Of a stretch of 64,000 nucleotides of DNA, positions 44,856-53,387 are shown one piece after another. The notes beneath the pieces were generated by a model, which did not search any database, had not been told where the DNA came from, and saw nothing but the letters and a program-made list of their open reading frames with translations. Within the stretch, counting starts at the first letter, position 1, and the number at the start of each line of letters is the position of its first letter. Both the position numbers and the translations under genes were made by a program. The stretch spans positions 23,385-87,384 of the forward strand of contig JAIPEE010000011.1 in NCBI GenBank assembly GCA_021737275.1. The letters are read 5' to 3'. Origin of the DNA: Desulfobacterales bacterium. Its GTDB lineage: Bacteria; Desulfobacterota; Desulfobacteria; Desulfobacterales; JAIPEE01.

Positions 44856-45821
44856 ATGGCACGACAATGGAGAATAGAATATCCCGGTGCTATCTATCAT
44901 GTGATGTCCCGGGGCAATGGCAGTCAAGATATTTATTGTTCAGATGAAGACCGGCAATGTTTTCTGGAGTTGCTGGAGAATTTTCCTGAACGCTACAATA
45001 TCGAGGTGTATGCTTATGTGCTGATGGACAATCATTATCATTTGTTATTGAAGACCAAAGAGGCTAATTTATCCAGAGCCATGCAATGGTTCGGCACAAC
45101 TTATACGCGAAAATTCAATTTAAAAAATCATGATAAAGGCCATCTTTTCCAGGGAAGGTTTAAGAGTATCATTGTTGAGAATGATGCCTACCTTCTACGT
45201 CTCTCATATTATATCCATTGTAATCCATTACGGGCCGGTATCGTTAAACGGCTGGTTGATTTCCCGTGGAGCAGTTACCGGTTCTATGCATATAAAAAAA
45301 GACCACCTTTATGGTTGTCAACCAAAACAATAACGAACCAGCTATCCGGTGAAGATCTCCACAAGTCCTATCGGTTAAAAATGCAGCACTATTCAAAAGA
45401 ACAAGGCAGTGTGTGGGAAGAAGTCAGACACGGGTTCATTTATGGCAGTCAGGATTTCGTCACAGATCTTAAATCTCGTTTTCTGGGCTCCAAAAAAGAA
45501 GTAGAACTTCCACAACATAACAGCTTGTTCAAGGAGTTCGATCTTGAATCTTTATTAAAATCCGCTTCGGAGATATTGGACATTAATATCGAATCCGTTC
45601 GTCATTCACGTAAAATCGCACCTATTGAGAAAGATAAACGGGATATGCTGGTATATCTGCTATGGAAAACCGGCCGGTTTTCAAATTATGAAATCGGCGA
45701 TTGTTTAGGTTTGACATATTCATCAATCAGCAAAATAGTAAGCGCCTTACATGGCAGAATAACGACAGAAAATGACTTCCGAGGCAGATGGGCTTTACTA
45801 AAATCACAATTCAAGGTTTGA
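44856..45821 (+). CDS. REP-associated tyrosine transposase (RAYT, Y1_Tnp family)
   Basis: The 321-residue protein begins RQWRIEYPGAIYHVMSRGN, the usual opening of RAYT proteins. The metal-binding HUH motif is NHYHLLL (His60, His62), and the likely nucleophile is Tyr83 in TTYTRKF. The C-terminal third carries a DnaA-like helix-turn-helix (NYEIGDCLGLTYSSISKIV), found in a subgroup of these enzymes. RAYTs cut and join single-stranded DNA at hairpin repeats. All catalytic residues are present, so it should be active. The last codons overlap the right inverted repeat. Confidence 0.92.
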   Translation: MARQWRIEYPGAIYHVMSRGNGSQDIYCSDEDRQCFLELLENFPERYNIEVYAYVLMDNHYHLLLKTKEANLSRAMQWFGTTYTRKFNLKNHDKGHLFQGRFKSIIVENDAYLLRLSYYIHCNPLRAGIVKRLVDFPWSSYRFYAYKKRPPLWLSTKTITNQLSGEDLHKSYRLKMQHYSKEQGSVWEEVRHGFIYGSQDFVTDLKSRFLGSKKEVELPQHNSLFKEFDLESLLKSASEILDINIESVRHSRKIAPIEKDKRDMLVYLLWKTGRFSNYEIGDCLGLTYSSISKIVSALHGRITTENDFRGRWALLKSQFKV

Positions 45822-45938
45822 CCCTATTCCATCAATCAGCAAAATAGTAAGCGCCTTACATGGCAGAATAACGACAGAAAATGACTTCCGAGGCAGATGG
45901 GCTTTACTAAAATCACAATTCAAGGTTTGACCCTATTC
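45721..45938 (+). repeat. Direct duplication of the 109-base right end of the RAYT element
   Basis: Bases 45721-45829 and 45830-45938 are the same sequence, by eye without differences. The unit holds the last 33 codons of the transposase plus the right inverted repeat, so the element has two candidate right ends. A replication slip or a failed excision and reinsertion could give this. Confidence 0.9.
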
Positions 45939-45941
45939 CAC

Positions 45942-46040
45942 ATTGAATATATTGAAATATTCTACAATCGTGTTAGAAAACATTCATCGATAGGTTATAT
46001 GCCACCATCGGCATATGAATCGCTGCCTATGGCAGCTTAA
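45942..46040 (+). pseudogene. C-terminal remnant of an IS3-family transposase
   Basis: The 32 codons before TAA read IEYIEIFYNRVRKHSSIGYM, then PPSAYESLPMAA, the typical end of the IS3-family OrfB integrase (YNxxRxHSxxGYxxP). No upstream part exists; the sequence joins directly to the RAYT right end. The following TGTCCACTTTTTCGGGGG (46045-46062) resembles an IS3 terminal inverted repeat. Confidence 0.8.
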
Positions 46041-46433
46041 CTATGTGTCCACTTTTTCGGGGGAAGATCAATATGGGTATCTTAAAAAAGGGTTTAACTG
46101 TAAAACATGAAGACATCAGTTGTCCGAAATCCATAATGTATCCTATGTATATAAGCTTTTCGATAAACGACGCATACCTTTTGGGGCGGGGATACGAAAA
46201 ATAACACAAAAGGGTTGCCTCAAAACGGAAAATGTAATAATAGACAGATACTTTATAAGGTATCACTGTCAGATTTAAATACTATATATTGTCAGGTTCA
46301 TCCTGATTCCAAAACATTGATGATACCGGTTAGTTTCGATTCAAACTTTATAATAACCATATTGACCGTATATTAATGTCGCTGGACAGATATAAAGTGG
46401 CATTTTAATTTTTTAATCTACCATGAAAAGAAG
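46041..46433. other. Intergenic region before the liv operon
   Basis: It begins with the IS3-like end at about 46045-46070. Beyond that I see no gene; the short frames present have no ribosome sites and no family resemblance. It must carry the promoter of the liv genes, but no convincing -35/-10 pair was found. Confidence 0.5.
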
Positions 46434-47198
46434 GTGATGACGAAGTTAATCGTTTCTGATGTAACATTATCATTTGGCGGCCTGAATGCGCTTTCAAGTG
46501 TTGACCTGGTTATCCAACCCGGGCTGATTACATCTGTTATCGGACCAAATGGTGCAGGGAAAACCAGTCTCCTTAACTGTATATCAGGTTTTTATCATCC
46601 AACCATGGGGACCATAACTTACGGTAATCATAATCTCACAAAATCATCTCCTCACCAGGTATCCAATTTAGGTATTGCAAGGGCCTTCCAAAATCTTGAA
46701 CTTTTCAGCGGTATGTCTGTGCTCGATAACTTGTTGCTGGCCCGCCATAACAACCTTAAATACAGTTTTTTGAGTGCGCTTATCTACTATGGAAAAGCAT
46801 CTCAAATTGAAGCTGAAAACCGGGCCTATGTCGAGGAAATTATTGATTTCATGGAACTTGAACCGTACCGGCACAAAACCGTGGGCAGCTTGAGTTACGG
46901 CGTCCAGAAAAGAGTTGAGGTGGCAAGGGCTCTGACCATGTCTCCCAAGCTGCTTCTGCTTGATGAACCGATGGCCGGGATGAATATTGAAGAAAAAGAG
47001 GATGTGGTACGCTTTATTGTGGATATCCAGCAGGAGCGGGGAATTACGGTTGTACTGATTGAGCATGATCTGGGCGTTGTTATGGACATTTCCAACCAGA
47101 TTTATGTTCTGGATTTTGGAGAGCTGATAGGATCAGGAACACCTGAAGAGGTTGCAGCCAACCCAAAGGTTATTGAAGCTTATATTGGAGAAGAATAA
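46434..47198 (+). CDS. livG: Branched-chain amino acid-type ABC transporter ATPase, LivG
   Basis: A 254-residue ATPase: Walker A GPNGAGKTSL, signature LSYGVQKRVEVARAL, Walker B LLLLDEPMAGM, and the GIARAFQNLELF Q-loop region typical of LivG. It powers import together with LivH, LivM, LivK and LivF, all encoded downstream. The start is GTG 46434 or ATG 46437. In this operon livG comes first and is separated from the permeases by an acyl-CoA synthetase gene, an order often linked to uptake of aromatic or other organic acids rather than leucine. Confidence 0.92.
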   Translation: MMTKLIVSDVTLSFGGLNALSSVDLVIQPGLITSVIGPNGAGKTSLLNCISGFYHPTMGTITYGNHNLTKSSPHQVSNLGIARAFQNLELFSGMSVLDNLLLARHNNLKYSFLSALIYYGKASQIEAENRAYVEEIIDFMELEPYRHKTVGSLSYGVQKRVEVARALTMSPKLLLLDEPMAGMNIEEKEDVVRFIVDIQQERGITVVLIEHDLGVVMDISNQIYVLDFGELIGSGTPEEVAANPKVIEAYIGEE

Positions 47199-47204
47199 AC
47201 TGTT

Positions 47205-49133
47205 TTGACTGACAGAGAAGATTTACAAAAATTTACCATTCCACAGTTGCTTCGCTGGCGGAAGGATATTGCCGGAGACAAGGTTGCCTTGCGCGAAAAA
47301 GATTACGGCTACTGGCGTAATATCACATGGAATGAATATTATGATCTGGTCAGAAAAACTGCACTGGGGCTTGAGAAGATAGGCCTCGAAAAGAATGATA
47401 AGCTTGCGTTGATCGGTGACAACATTCCGGAGATGCTGATTGTTTCCATTGCCGCCCAGTCCCTGGGAGCGGTATCCGTCGGTATTTATCAGACCAGCCT
47501 TCCTGATGAAATTGAACAGCTTCTGGGCTATATGGATGTAACCTTTGTTTTTTGTGATGATCAGGAGCAGGTTGACAAGTTGGTTGAAATCCGTGATCAG
47601 GTTCCCCATATCAAGCGTGTGATATATGAAGATCCCCGGGGGATGAGGAGTTATCGAACCGACAACTGGTTTCTTGATCTAAGGGATCTGTATAAAACAG
47701 GTGATGCCATTAATGAGAGAGATCCCGAACGTTTTGAAGCTTGTATTGACGAAGGTGCGCCCGATGAGGTTTGCCATTTCTGTCTGACGTCCGGTACAAC
47801 CGGTTTGCCTAAAGCGTCAATGCTGACCCACCGTAATTTCATTAATATGGGCCTTAGGATAACGGAGGTGGATCATCTTGAAGATACGGATGAATATCTT
47901 TCCTTTTTACCGTTTGCCTGGATCGGTGAACAGATGAATTCCTTTGCAGTGGCAATGGTGACGGGTATTACAATTAATTTTCCGGAATCCGTTGAAACCA
48001 GCATGGATGACTTCAAAGAGATTGGGCCGCACTTTATGTTTGGTGCGCCCCGAATATATGAAACACTTCGCTCCCAGATCTGGCTTAAAATCGATGATTC
48101 CTACAGGCTTAACAGATGGTGCTACAAGTATTTCATGAAGGCAGGGGAGAAAGCGGCCACATTTAAAATGAGCGGCAAAAAAATGCCGGTAATGCTTCGT
48201 ATTAAAGCATGGCTCGGCAAAGCAGTTGTTTTTCGTCCCCTGTTAAACCAGATCGGATTTATGCGCCTCAGAAGGGCCTATACCGGAGGGGCAGCGCTCG
48301 GACCTGAGTTATTTACCTTTTATCAGGCTATCGGTGTAAACCTGAAACAGATTTACGGTCAGACCGAAATCATTGGTATTGCCTATATGCATCGTGATGG
48401 TGATATTCATTCTGATACAGTGGGGAAACCGCTTCCGCAAACTGAATGTAAAATATCTGAAGAGGGGGAAATCCTTTCCAGATCGCCATCGGTTTGTGTC
48501 GGATACTATAAACTTCCTGATAAGACGATGGAATTGCTTGAGGGCGGCTGGCTTCATTCCGGTGATGCCGGTTATATTGATAAAAACGGCCATCTTGTTG
48601 TTATTGATCGTGTTTCGGATGTCATGCACAATTGTAAGGACGAAATGTTCAGCCCCATGTTTCTGGAAAACAAGATCAAGTTCAGTCCTTATGTCAAAGA
48701 GGCTGTTATTTTCGGGGACAAAATGGATTACGTATCCGCACTGATTAATGTCAGCCCGCTTGTTGTGGGTAAATGGGCGGAAGATCGCGGCATTTCCTTT
48801 ACGACCTATATGGACCTTTCTCAAAAACCTGAAGTCGCGGATCTGATTTACGATGAAATAAGGAAAATTAATCTAAATGTTGAAAAAGAACATTACCGGA
48901 TAAAGCGGTTCGCCATTTTGTATAAACTACTCGATGTTGATGATGGTGAGCTGACCAAAACCGGAAAGATTCGCAGGAAGTTTGTTCAGGAAAAATATCA
49001 AAATCTTTATGAAGCACTTTATGATGAAAGTATCAGCGATATGATGGTGTCGGCAGAATATCAATATCAGGATGGGCAGACAACTTCTGTAGAAACAAAG
49101 ATCTGCTTTTATACAATGGAAGAGGTCTCATGA
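47205..49133 (+). CDS. Long-chain acyl-CoA synthetase, FadD15-like
   Basis: The 642-residue enzyme has the P-loop LTSGTTGLPKASMLTHRN, SFLPFAWIGEQ, QIYGQTE, and LHSGDAGYIDKNGH. Its length and the C-terminal ELTKTGKIRRKFV fit the FadD15/long-chain group. The start is TTG at 47205, six bases after livG, with GGAG 14 bases before it. It overlaps livH by four bases. The reaction is ATP-dependent CoA ligation of a carboxylic acid, most likely the acid brought in by the adjacent transporter. Confidence 0.9.
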   Translation: MTDREDLQKFTIPQLLRWRKDIAGDKVALREKDYGYWRNITWNEYYDLVRKTALGLEKIGLEKNDKLALIGDNIPEMLIVSIAAQSLGAVSVGIYQTSLPDEIEQLLGYMDVTFVFCDDQEQVDKLVEIRDQVPHIKRVIYEDPRGMRSYRTDNWFLDLRDLYKTGDAINERDPERFEACIDEGAPDEVCHFCLTSGTTGLPKASMLTHRNFINMGLRITEVDHLEDTDEYLSFLPFAWIGEQMNSFAVAMVTGITINFPESVETSMDDFKEIGPHFMFGAPRIYETLRSQIWLKIDDSYRLNRWCYKYFMKAGEKAATFKMSGKKMPVMLRIKAWLGKAVVFRPLLNQIGFMRLRRAYTGGAALGPELFTFYQAIGVNLKQIYGQTEIIGIAYMHRDGDIHSDTVGKPLPQTECKISEEGEILSRSPSVCVGYYKLPDKTMELLEGGWLHSGDAGYIDKNGHLVVIDRVSDVMHNCKDEMFSPMFLENKIKFSPYVKEAVIFGDKMDYVSALINVSPLVVGKWAEDRGISFTTYMDLSQKPEVADLIYDEIRKINLNVEKEHYRIKRFAILYKLLDVDDGELTKTGKIRRKFVQEKYQNLYEALYDESISDMMVSAEYQYQDGQTTSVETKICFYTMEEVS

Positions 49134-50023
49134 GTTATTTTTTGCAGCTTGTGGTTAGTGGAATTGTTGTGGGCTCAATCTATGCGCTGTCTGCGCTGGG
49201 TTTTGTACTGATCTATAAATCCAGCCGTGTTATAAATCTGGCCCATGGCCAGATCATTGCTTCGGGCTGTTTTATTACATATGCCCTGAATGTCTGGGTC
49301 GGTATTCCTATTTACCTTGCTTTTGTGCTGAGCCTGATAATTACCTTTTTTCTTGCAATGGGCGTGGAGCGCCTGTTTCTTCGGAGGTTGATCGGGGAAC
49401 CGATTATATCGGTTATCATGGTAACCATTGGATTGATGTCGATACTGGATGGTATTATCTATCTGACGCCATTTGGTGCCGAAAACTTTTCCTTCCCGGA
49501 ATTTTTACCGACTACACCGATTATGATGGGAGACGTTTCCATATCATGGACTCAACTGGTCGGTGTTATTATCACCGCATTGCTTATCGGCGGTTTTTCA
49601 TGGTTTTTCAAAAAAACGACAATCGGCATTGCCAAAAGAGCTGTTGCTGATGATCAGCTTGCAGCGATGTCCATCGGTGTCTCCGTTCCAAAGGTATTCG
49701 GACTGGCCTGGGCTACTGCAGGGCTGACGGCAGCCGCTGCCGGCGGTATTATCGGAAATATTACCGGGCTGAATTTTGATACACTGCATGCAGTGGGCAT
49801 TACGGTGTTTCCTGTCGTTATTCTTGGTGGCCTGGATTCCATACTCGGTGCTGTTGTTGCCGGAATTATCATGGGACTTATACAGCAGTTTGCCGGCGGA
49901 TACCTTGACGGCAACTGGGGGCTGAACAGTACGGCTGAAGTTTTGCCCTATATTATATTGTTAATCATATTGCTGATAAAACCGCATGGTTTGTTCGGAA
50001 CACATGAAATCGAGCGGGTGTAA
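49130..50023 (+). CDS. livH: Branched-chain amino acid-type permease, LivH
   Basis: A 297-residue inner-membrane permease with about eight hydrophobic segments. LVVSGIVVGSIYALSALGF at the start and NLAHGQIIASGCF are typical of LivH, as is the FPVVILGGLDSILGAVVAG block near residue 230. It pairs with LivM to form the membrane channel. The start overlaps the synthetase stop (ATGA); livM follows after three bases. Confidence 0.93.
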   Translation: MSYFLQLVVSGIVVGSIYALSALGFVLIYKSSRVINLAHGQIIASGCFITYALNVWVGIPIYLAFVLSLIITFFLAMGVERLFLRRLIGEPIISVIMVTIGLMSILDGIIYLTPFGAENFSFPEFLPTTPIMMGDVSISWTQLVGVIITALLIGGFSWFFKKTTIGIAKRAVADDQLAAMSIGVSVPKVFGLAWATAGLTAAAAGGIIGNITGLNFDTLHAVGITVFPVVILGGLDSILGAVVAGIIMGLIQQFAGGYLDGNWGLNSTAEVLPYIILLIILLIKPHGLFGTHEIERV

Positions 50024-50026
50024 TTT

Positions 50027-51121
50027 ATGGCTGTAAATCGTTGGCTGGCAACCGGAAATTATTTTACTTCCTATAGGGATGAGCAACGGATATTTGCAAC
50101 ACATCTGAATCGGCTTTTCTTTTTTGCTTTCCTGTGTTGTCTTTTTGTGTGGCCGCTTCTTTTTGAAGTGAGTAATAAATACATGCTGGTCATTGACAAC
50201 ATTCTGATCGCCATTGTTGCCATTATCGGTCTTAACCTTTTGACGGGGTTTGCAGGTCTTATCTCCATCGGACATGCCGCTTTTGTGGGTGTCGGCGCAT
50301 ACTGCCTTGCATCATTTGCCCGAGTTATCGGAGATGAGCATATTCTCATTACCCATGCATGGCCGGTGATGATTATACTTTCCGGGCTTCTGGGCGCGGT
50401 ATTCGGTGCATTTGTCGGGCTGCCCGCACTTCGCTTAAAACATCTGTACCTTGCCATTGCAACGCTTTCCTTTCAGATGATATTTGAGTGGACCATTAAC
50501 TCCATGACCTTTTTTAACCAGGGTCAGACAATCAGCGTGGGTCGTGTTTTCTGGTTTACCGGACAGGTTATGCGGGCGGATCATTATGTGTTCTGGTATT
50601 ATGTTGTGCTTACCGTTATCATCATCTGCTGGTTTATGGCCAGTAATCTTTTACGAACGAGATACGGCAGAAGCTTGATAGCTGTTCGGGATAATGACAG
50701 GGCTGCCGATGCCATGGGCATGCATCCCGGACTCACCAAAGTATATGCCTTTGCACTGGGCGGTTTTTTCGCCGGCGTTGCCGGTGCATTGCACGCATAC
50801 CTTTACAGGGGTGTCGGTATTGAGTCATTTACATTGCATCACTCTATTTCATATCTTGCTATGGCCATTGTCGGGGGATTAGGGACATTAAACGGGTCCT
50901 TCTGGGGGCCGCTTGCTATTCGGACGCTTGATCTTCAGGTGGATAATCTCGCTGAAAAAGCGGGGCATATTTTTTCGGCAAACCTGAGCCTCGCCACCGC
51001 ATTAAGACCGCTGGCATTTGGTCTGGTGATTGTTCTTTTTCTCATGTTTGAACCAAGGGGCATTGCAAACTGGTGGCGTATTGTTAAATCGTATACAAAA
51101 CTCTGGCCGTTTAAGTATTAG
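50027..51121 (+). CDS. livM: Branched-chain amino acid-type permease, LivM
   Basis: A 364-residue permease: GLNLLTGFAGLISIGHAAFVGVG is the LivM core, with TRYGRSLIAVRDNDRAADAMG as the cytoplasmic loop that contacts the ATPase. The N-terminus has about 40 polar residues before the first helix. The end, FLMFEPRGIANWW, is typical. The stop is followed by 78 bases before livK, which has its own good ribosome site (GGGGGC). Confidence 0.93.
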   Translation: MAVNRWLATGNYFTSYRDEQRIFATHLNRLFFFAFLCCLFVWPLLFEVSNKYMLVIDNILIAIVAIIGLNLLTGFAGLISIGHAAFVGVGAYCLASFARVIGDEHILITHAWPVMIILSGLLGAVFGAFVGLPALRLKHLYLAIATLSFQMIFEWTINSMTFFNQGQTISVGRVFWFTGQVMRADHYVFWYYVVLTVIIICWFMASNLLRTRYGRSLIAVRDNDRAADAMGMHPGLTKVYAFALGGFFAGVAGALHAYLYRGVGIESFTLHHSISYLAMAIVGGLGTLNGSFWGPLAIRTLDLQVDNLAEKAGHIFSANLSLATALRPLAFGLVIVLFLMFEPRGIANWWRIVKSYTKLWPFKY

Positions 51122-51199
51122 GCTAATGTTTTAAGGTCATATTTTAAGGGCACGTAAGACTACTATCATTAACTTTCTAAATGAAATGGGGGCAGAAGC

Positions 51200-52426
51200 A
51201 TGAAAACCAACAAAAAAGTACTGATTTGTTATATCGCGGCAAGTTTTATTCTTTTTGCTGCAGCATTACAACCTGCAGCCGCGCAGACTTATAAAATCGG
51301 ACTTTCTCTGGCTATAACCGGGCCGACATCTGATGCCGGTGTGCCTTATTCCAAGGGGGTTGAGGATTATTTCAAGTATGCCAACGATATGAAACTTCTG
51401 GGTGACGATAAATTAGATTGCATGATCAAAGACGATGCCTACAAAACTGATGTTACCAAGAGAAACTTTGAAGAGTTCCTGGATCAGGGCATTGAATTAT
51501 ATCTGAACTACTCTACCGGCAGCACGCTTGGCCTCAAAAAAGATTTTGAGGAAGAGAAAATTCCGACACTCCCGGCATCCTTTCATGCCGGCAACCTGGA
51601 TGACTCAAACTATATTTTTCTTCCCATTGTATCCTATTCCGGCCAGCTAATCGGCCTTGCCGAATATGTTACCAAGATGCATCAGGGTGAGACGCCTAAG
51701 GTTGCCATGTTTATTCATCCGTCTGCATTTGGGCGCGGGCCTGTTGAAGATCTGAAAAAAGCTGTTGAGGCCGGTCTTAATATAGAAATTGTTGAGGTTG
51801 TTGAACATGGTAAGGATCTGGATAATACGGCAATGCTTAAAAGACTGAGCAGCAAGGGCGTTCAGTATGTATTTTGTCATACCGTACAATCTCCGGTTGC
51901 AACCATGCTTAAAGATGCTCAGCGTCTTGATGTAGCAGCAAGCAAGTTTGGTGAAAATGGCAAAATGACATTTCTGGGTATTCATTACACCGGGGGTAAT
52001 GATCTGATTGCACTGGCAGGAGATGCCTCAGAAAATTTCTTCTGGACAACATCCTATACGTTGACATCTGAAGATACAGACGGTGCGAGAATTCAGCTTG
52101 AAATGGCTAAAAAGTATGGCCGTGATGATAAAATTGCCAATTCGCATAATTATACGAATGGTATCATGGTGGCCCAGATTGCAGTTGAAGCTATTCGCAG
52201 AACCAAGGCAAAAGGCAAAAAGATTGTCAGAGAAAACCTTTATGAAGAGCTGAACGCCATGAATGGCATGAATGCTTTTTATCCGGTAACAACAGTGGGG
52301 CCGGTTACCTATTCAAAAACAGATCGCCAGGGCGTGGATACGCTCCAACTATATAAAGTAAAAAATGGTGTATTCCGTTCAACAGGATCAACGTTTACAT
52401 CTGAATATTACAAAAAAATCCAATAA
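51200..52426 (+). CDS. livK: Periplasmic binding protein, LivK-type
   Basis: The 408-residue protein has a signal peptide (LICYIAASFILFAAALQPAAA) and the two-lobed type I periplasmic fold: YKIGLSLAITGPTSDAG at the start of the mature part. The group with SGQLIGLAEYVTKM and FLGIHYTGGNDLIALAGD is distinct from true leucine-binding proteins and is common beside acyl-CoA ligases. It captures the substrate and hands it to LivHM. A hairpin follows directly. Ligand unknown. Confidence 0.9.
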   Translation: MKTNKKVLICYIAASFILFAAALQPAAAQTYKIGLSLAITGPTSDAGVPYSKGVEDYFKYANDMKLLGDDKLDCMIKDDAYKTDVTKRNFEEFLDQGIELYLNYSTGSTLGLKKDFEEEKIPTLPASFHAGNLDDSNYIFLPIVSYSGQLIGLAEYVTKMHQGETPKVAMFIHPSAFGRGPVEDLKKAVEAGLNIEIVEVVEHGKDLDNTAMLKRLSSKGVQYVFCHTVQSPVATMLKDAQRLDVAASKFGENGKMTFLGIHYTGGNDLIALAGDASENFFWTTSYTLTSEDTDGARIQLEMAKKYGRDDKIANSHNYTNGIMVAQIAVEAIRRTKAKGKKIVRENLYEELNAMNGMNAFYPVTTVGPVTYSKTDRQGVDTLQLYKVKNGVFRSTGSTFTSEYYKKIQ

Positions 52427-52435
52427 ATAAGAATT

Positions 52436-52471
52436 AATGCGGGCTGCCTGTTAAAAAAGTCCGCCCGCATT
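52436..52471 (+). terminator. Hairpin between livK and livF, possible attenuating terminator
   Basis: AATGCGGGC (52436-52444) pairs perfectly with GCCCGCATT (52463-52471), with an 18-base loop. A run of T's (52481-52485) lies about ten bases on. Such a hairpin after the binding-protein gene would let livK be made in excess over the downstream ATPase. Confidence 0.6.
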
Positions 52472-52502
52472 ATTAAATGTTTTTTACAGGTATCGATGAA
52501 TA

Positions 52503-53321
52503 ATGGGTAACTCTACATCAGGAAATCTTCTGGACGTCAATAATATTGAAGTGGTTTATAATGATATTATTCAGGTGCTTCGCGGCGTCAGCCTGAGTGT
52601 AACGGAAGGAAAAATTGTAGCGCTTCTGGGCACCAACGGTGCGGGCAAGACGACGACATTGCGTGCTATCAGCGGCCTTCTGAAACCGGAAAACGGGTTG
52701 ATTCGTGACGGGCATATCTCTTTTAAAAATACGGATATTACTAATAAACTGGGCACCCATGTTGTGAAACTTGGGGCAGTCATGGTACCTGAGGGCCGGC
52801 GCGTCTTTAAGCATCTTACAGTTGATGAAAATATTCGGGTGGGCTCAATAACCAGAAAAGATGGCTCAAAAAATATTCGTTCCGATCATGACAGAATGTA
52901 TGAATATTTTCCAAGGCTGAAGGAGATTAAACACCGCCTGGCCGGGTATTGTTCCGGTGGTGAACAGCAGATGATTGCAATAGGGCGGGCCCTGATGGCT
53001 GATCCTGAAATGCTGATGCTGGACGAACCGTCACTGGGTCTGGCACCGTTACTGGTCAGGGAAATTTTTGATAATATCCGGTTAATCAACAGGGAAATGG
53101 ATACAACCATTCTGGTTGTTGAGCAGAATGCAAAGATTGCCCTTGAGATTTCAGATTATGCCTACATAATGGAATCCGGTAAAATTGTTCTGGAAGGATC
53201 ATCAAATGAGCTTCAGGACAATCCTGATGTTAAGGAATTTTATATGGGGATTACTCAGGGCGGTGGCCGGAAATCTTTTAAGGAAGTAAAGTCATATAAA
53301 CGGCGTAAACGCTGGATGTAG
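52503..53321 (+). CDS. livF: Branched-chain amino acid-type ABC transporter ATPase, LivF
   Basis: A 272-residue ATPase with Walker A GTNGAGKTTT, signature CSGGEQQMIAIGRAL and Walker B MLMLDEPSLGLAPLL. The pattern VPEGRRVFKHLTVDENI identifies it as LivF rather than LivG. Its C-terminus is longer and more basic (FKEVKSYKRRKRWM) than usual. It acts with LivG as the ATPase pair of this transporter. Confidence 0.92.
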   Translation: MGNSTSGNLLDVNNIEVVYNDIIQVLRGVSLSVTEGKIVALLGTNGAGKTTTLRAISGLLKPENGLIRDGHISFKNTDITNKLGTHVVKLGAVMVPEGRRVFKHLTVDENIRVGSITRKDGSKNIRSDHDRMYEYFPRLKEIKHRLAGYCSGGEQQMIAIGRALMADPEMLMLDEPSLGLAPLLVREIFDNIRLINREMDTTILVVEQNAKIALEISDYAYIMESGKIVLEGSSNELQDNPDVKEFYMGITQGGGRKSFKEVKSYKRRKRWM

Positions 53322-53387
53322 TTTTAAACCATTTCAAACAGCTTATCCTGAAGGAATCTTTTCAAAAAATAGAACAGGAAATCAAAA

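Larger units (their letters stand above)
44786..45938 (+). mobile_element. RAYT-type element with terminal inverted repeats
   Basis: An 18-base inverted repeat bounds the transposase gene: GAATAGGGTCAAACCTTG at 44786-44803 and its exact complement at 45812-45829. The right 109 bases, with the same end sequence, are repeated directly (second right end at 45921-45938). The element interrupts lipase module 3 on the left and abuts an IS3-family remnant on the right. Confidence 0.8.

Noticed and set aside
46027..46266. 79-codon minus-strand frame after the IS3 remnant
   Set aside because: No ribosome site and no recognisable motif; it overlaps the IS3 remnant and its terminal repeat.
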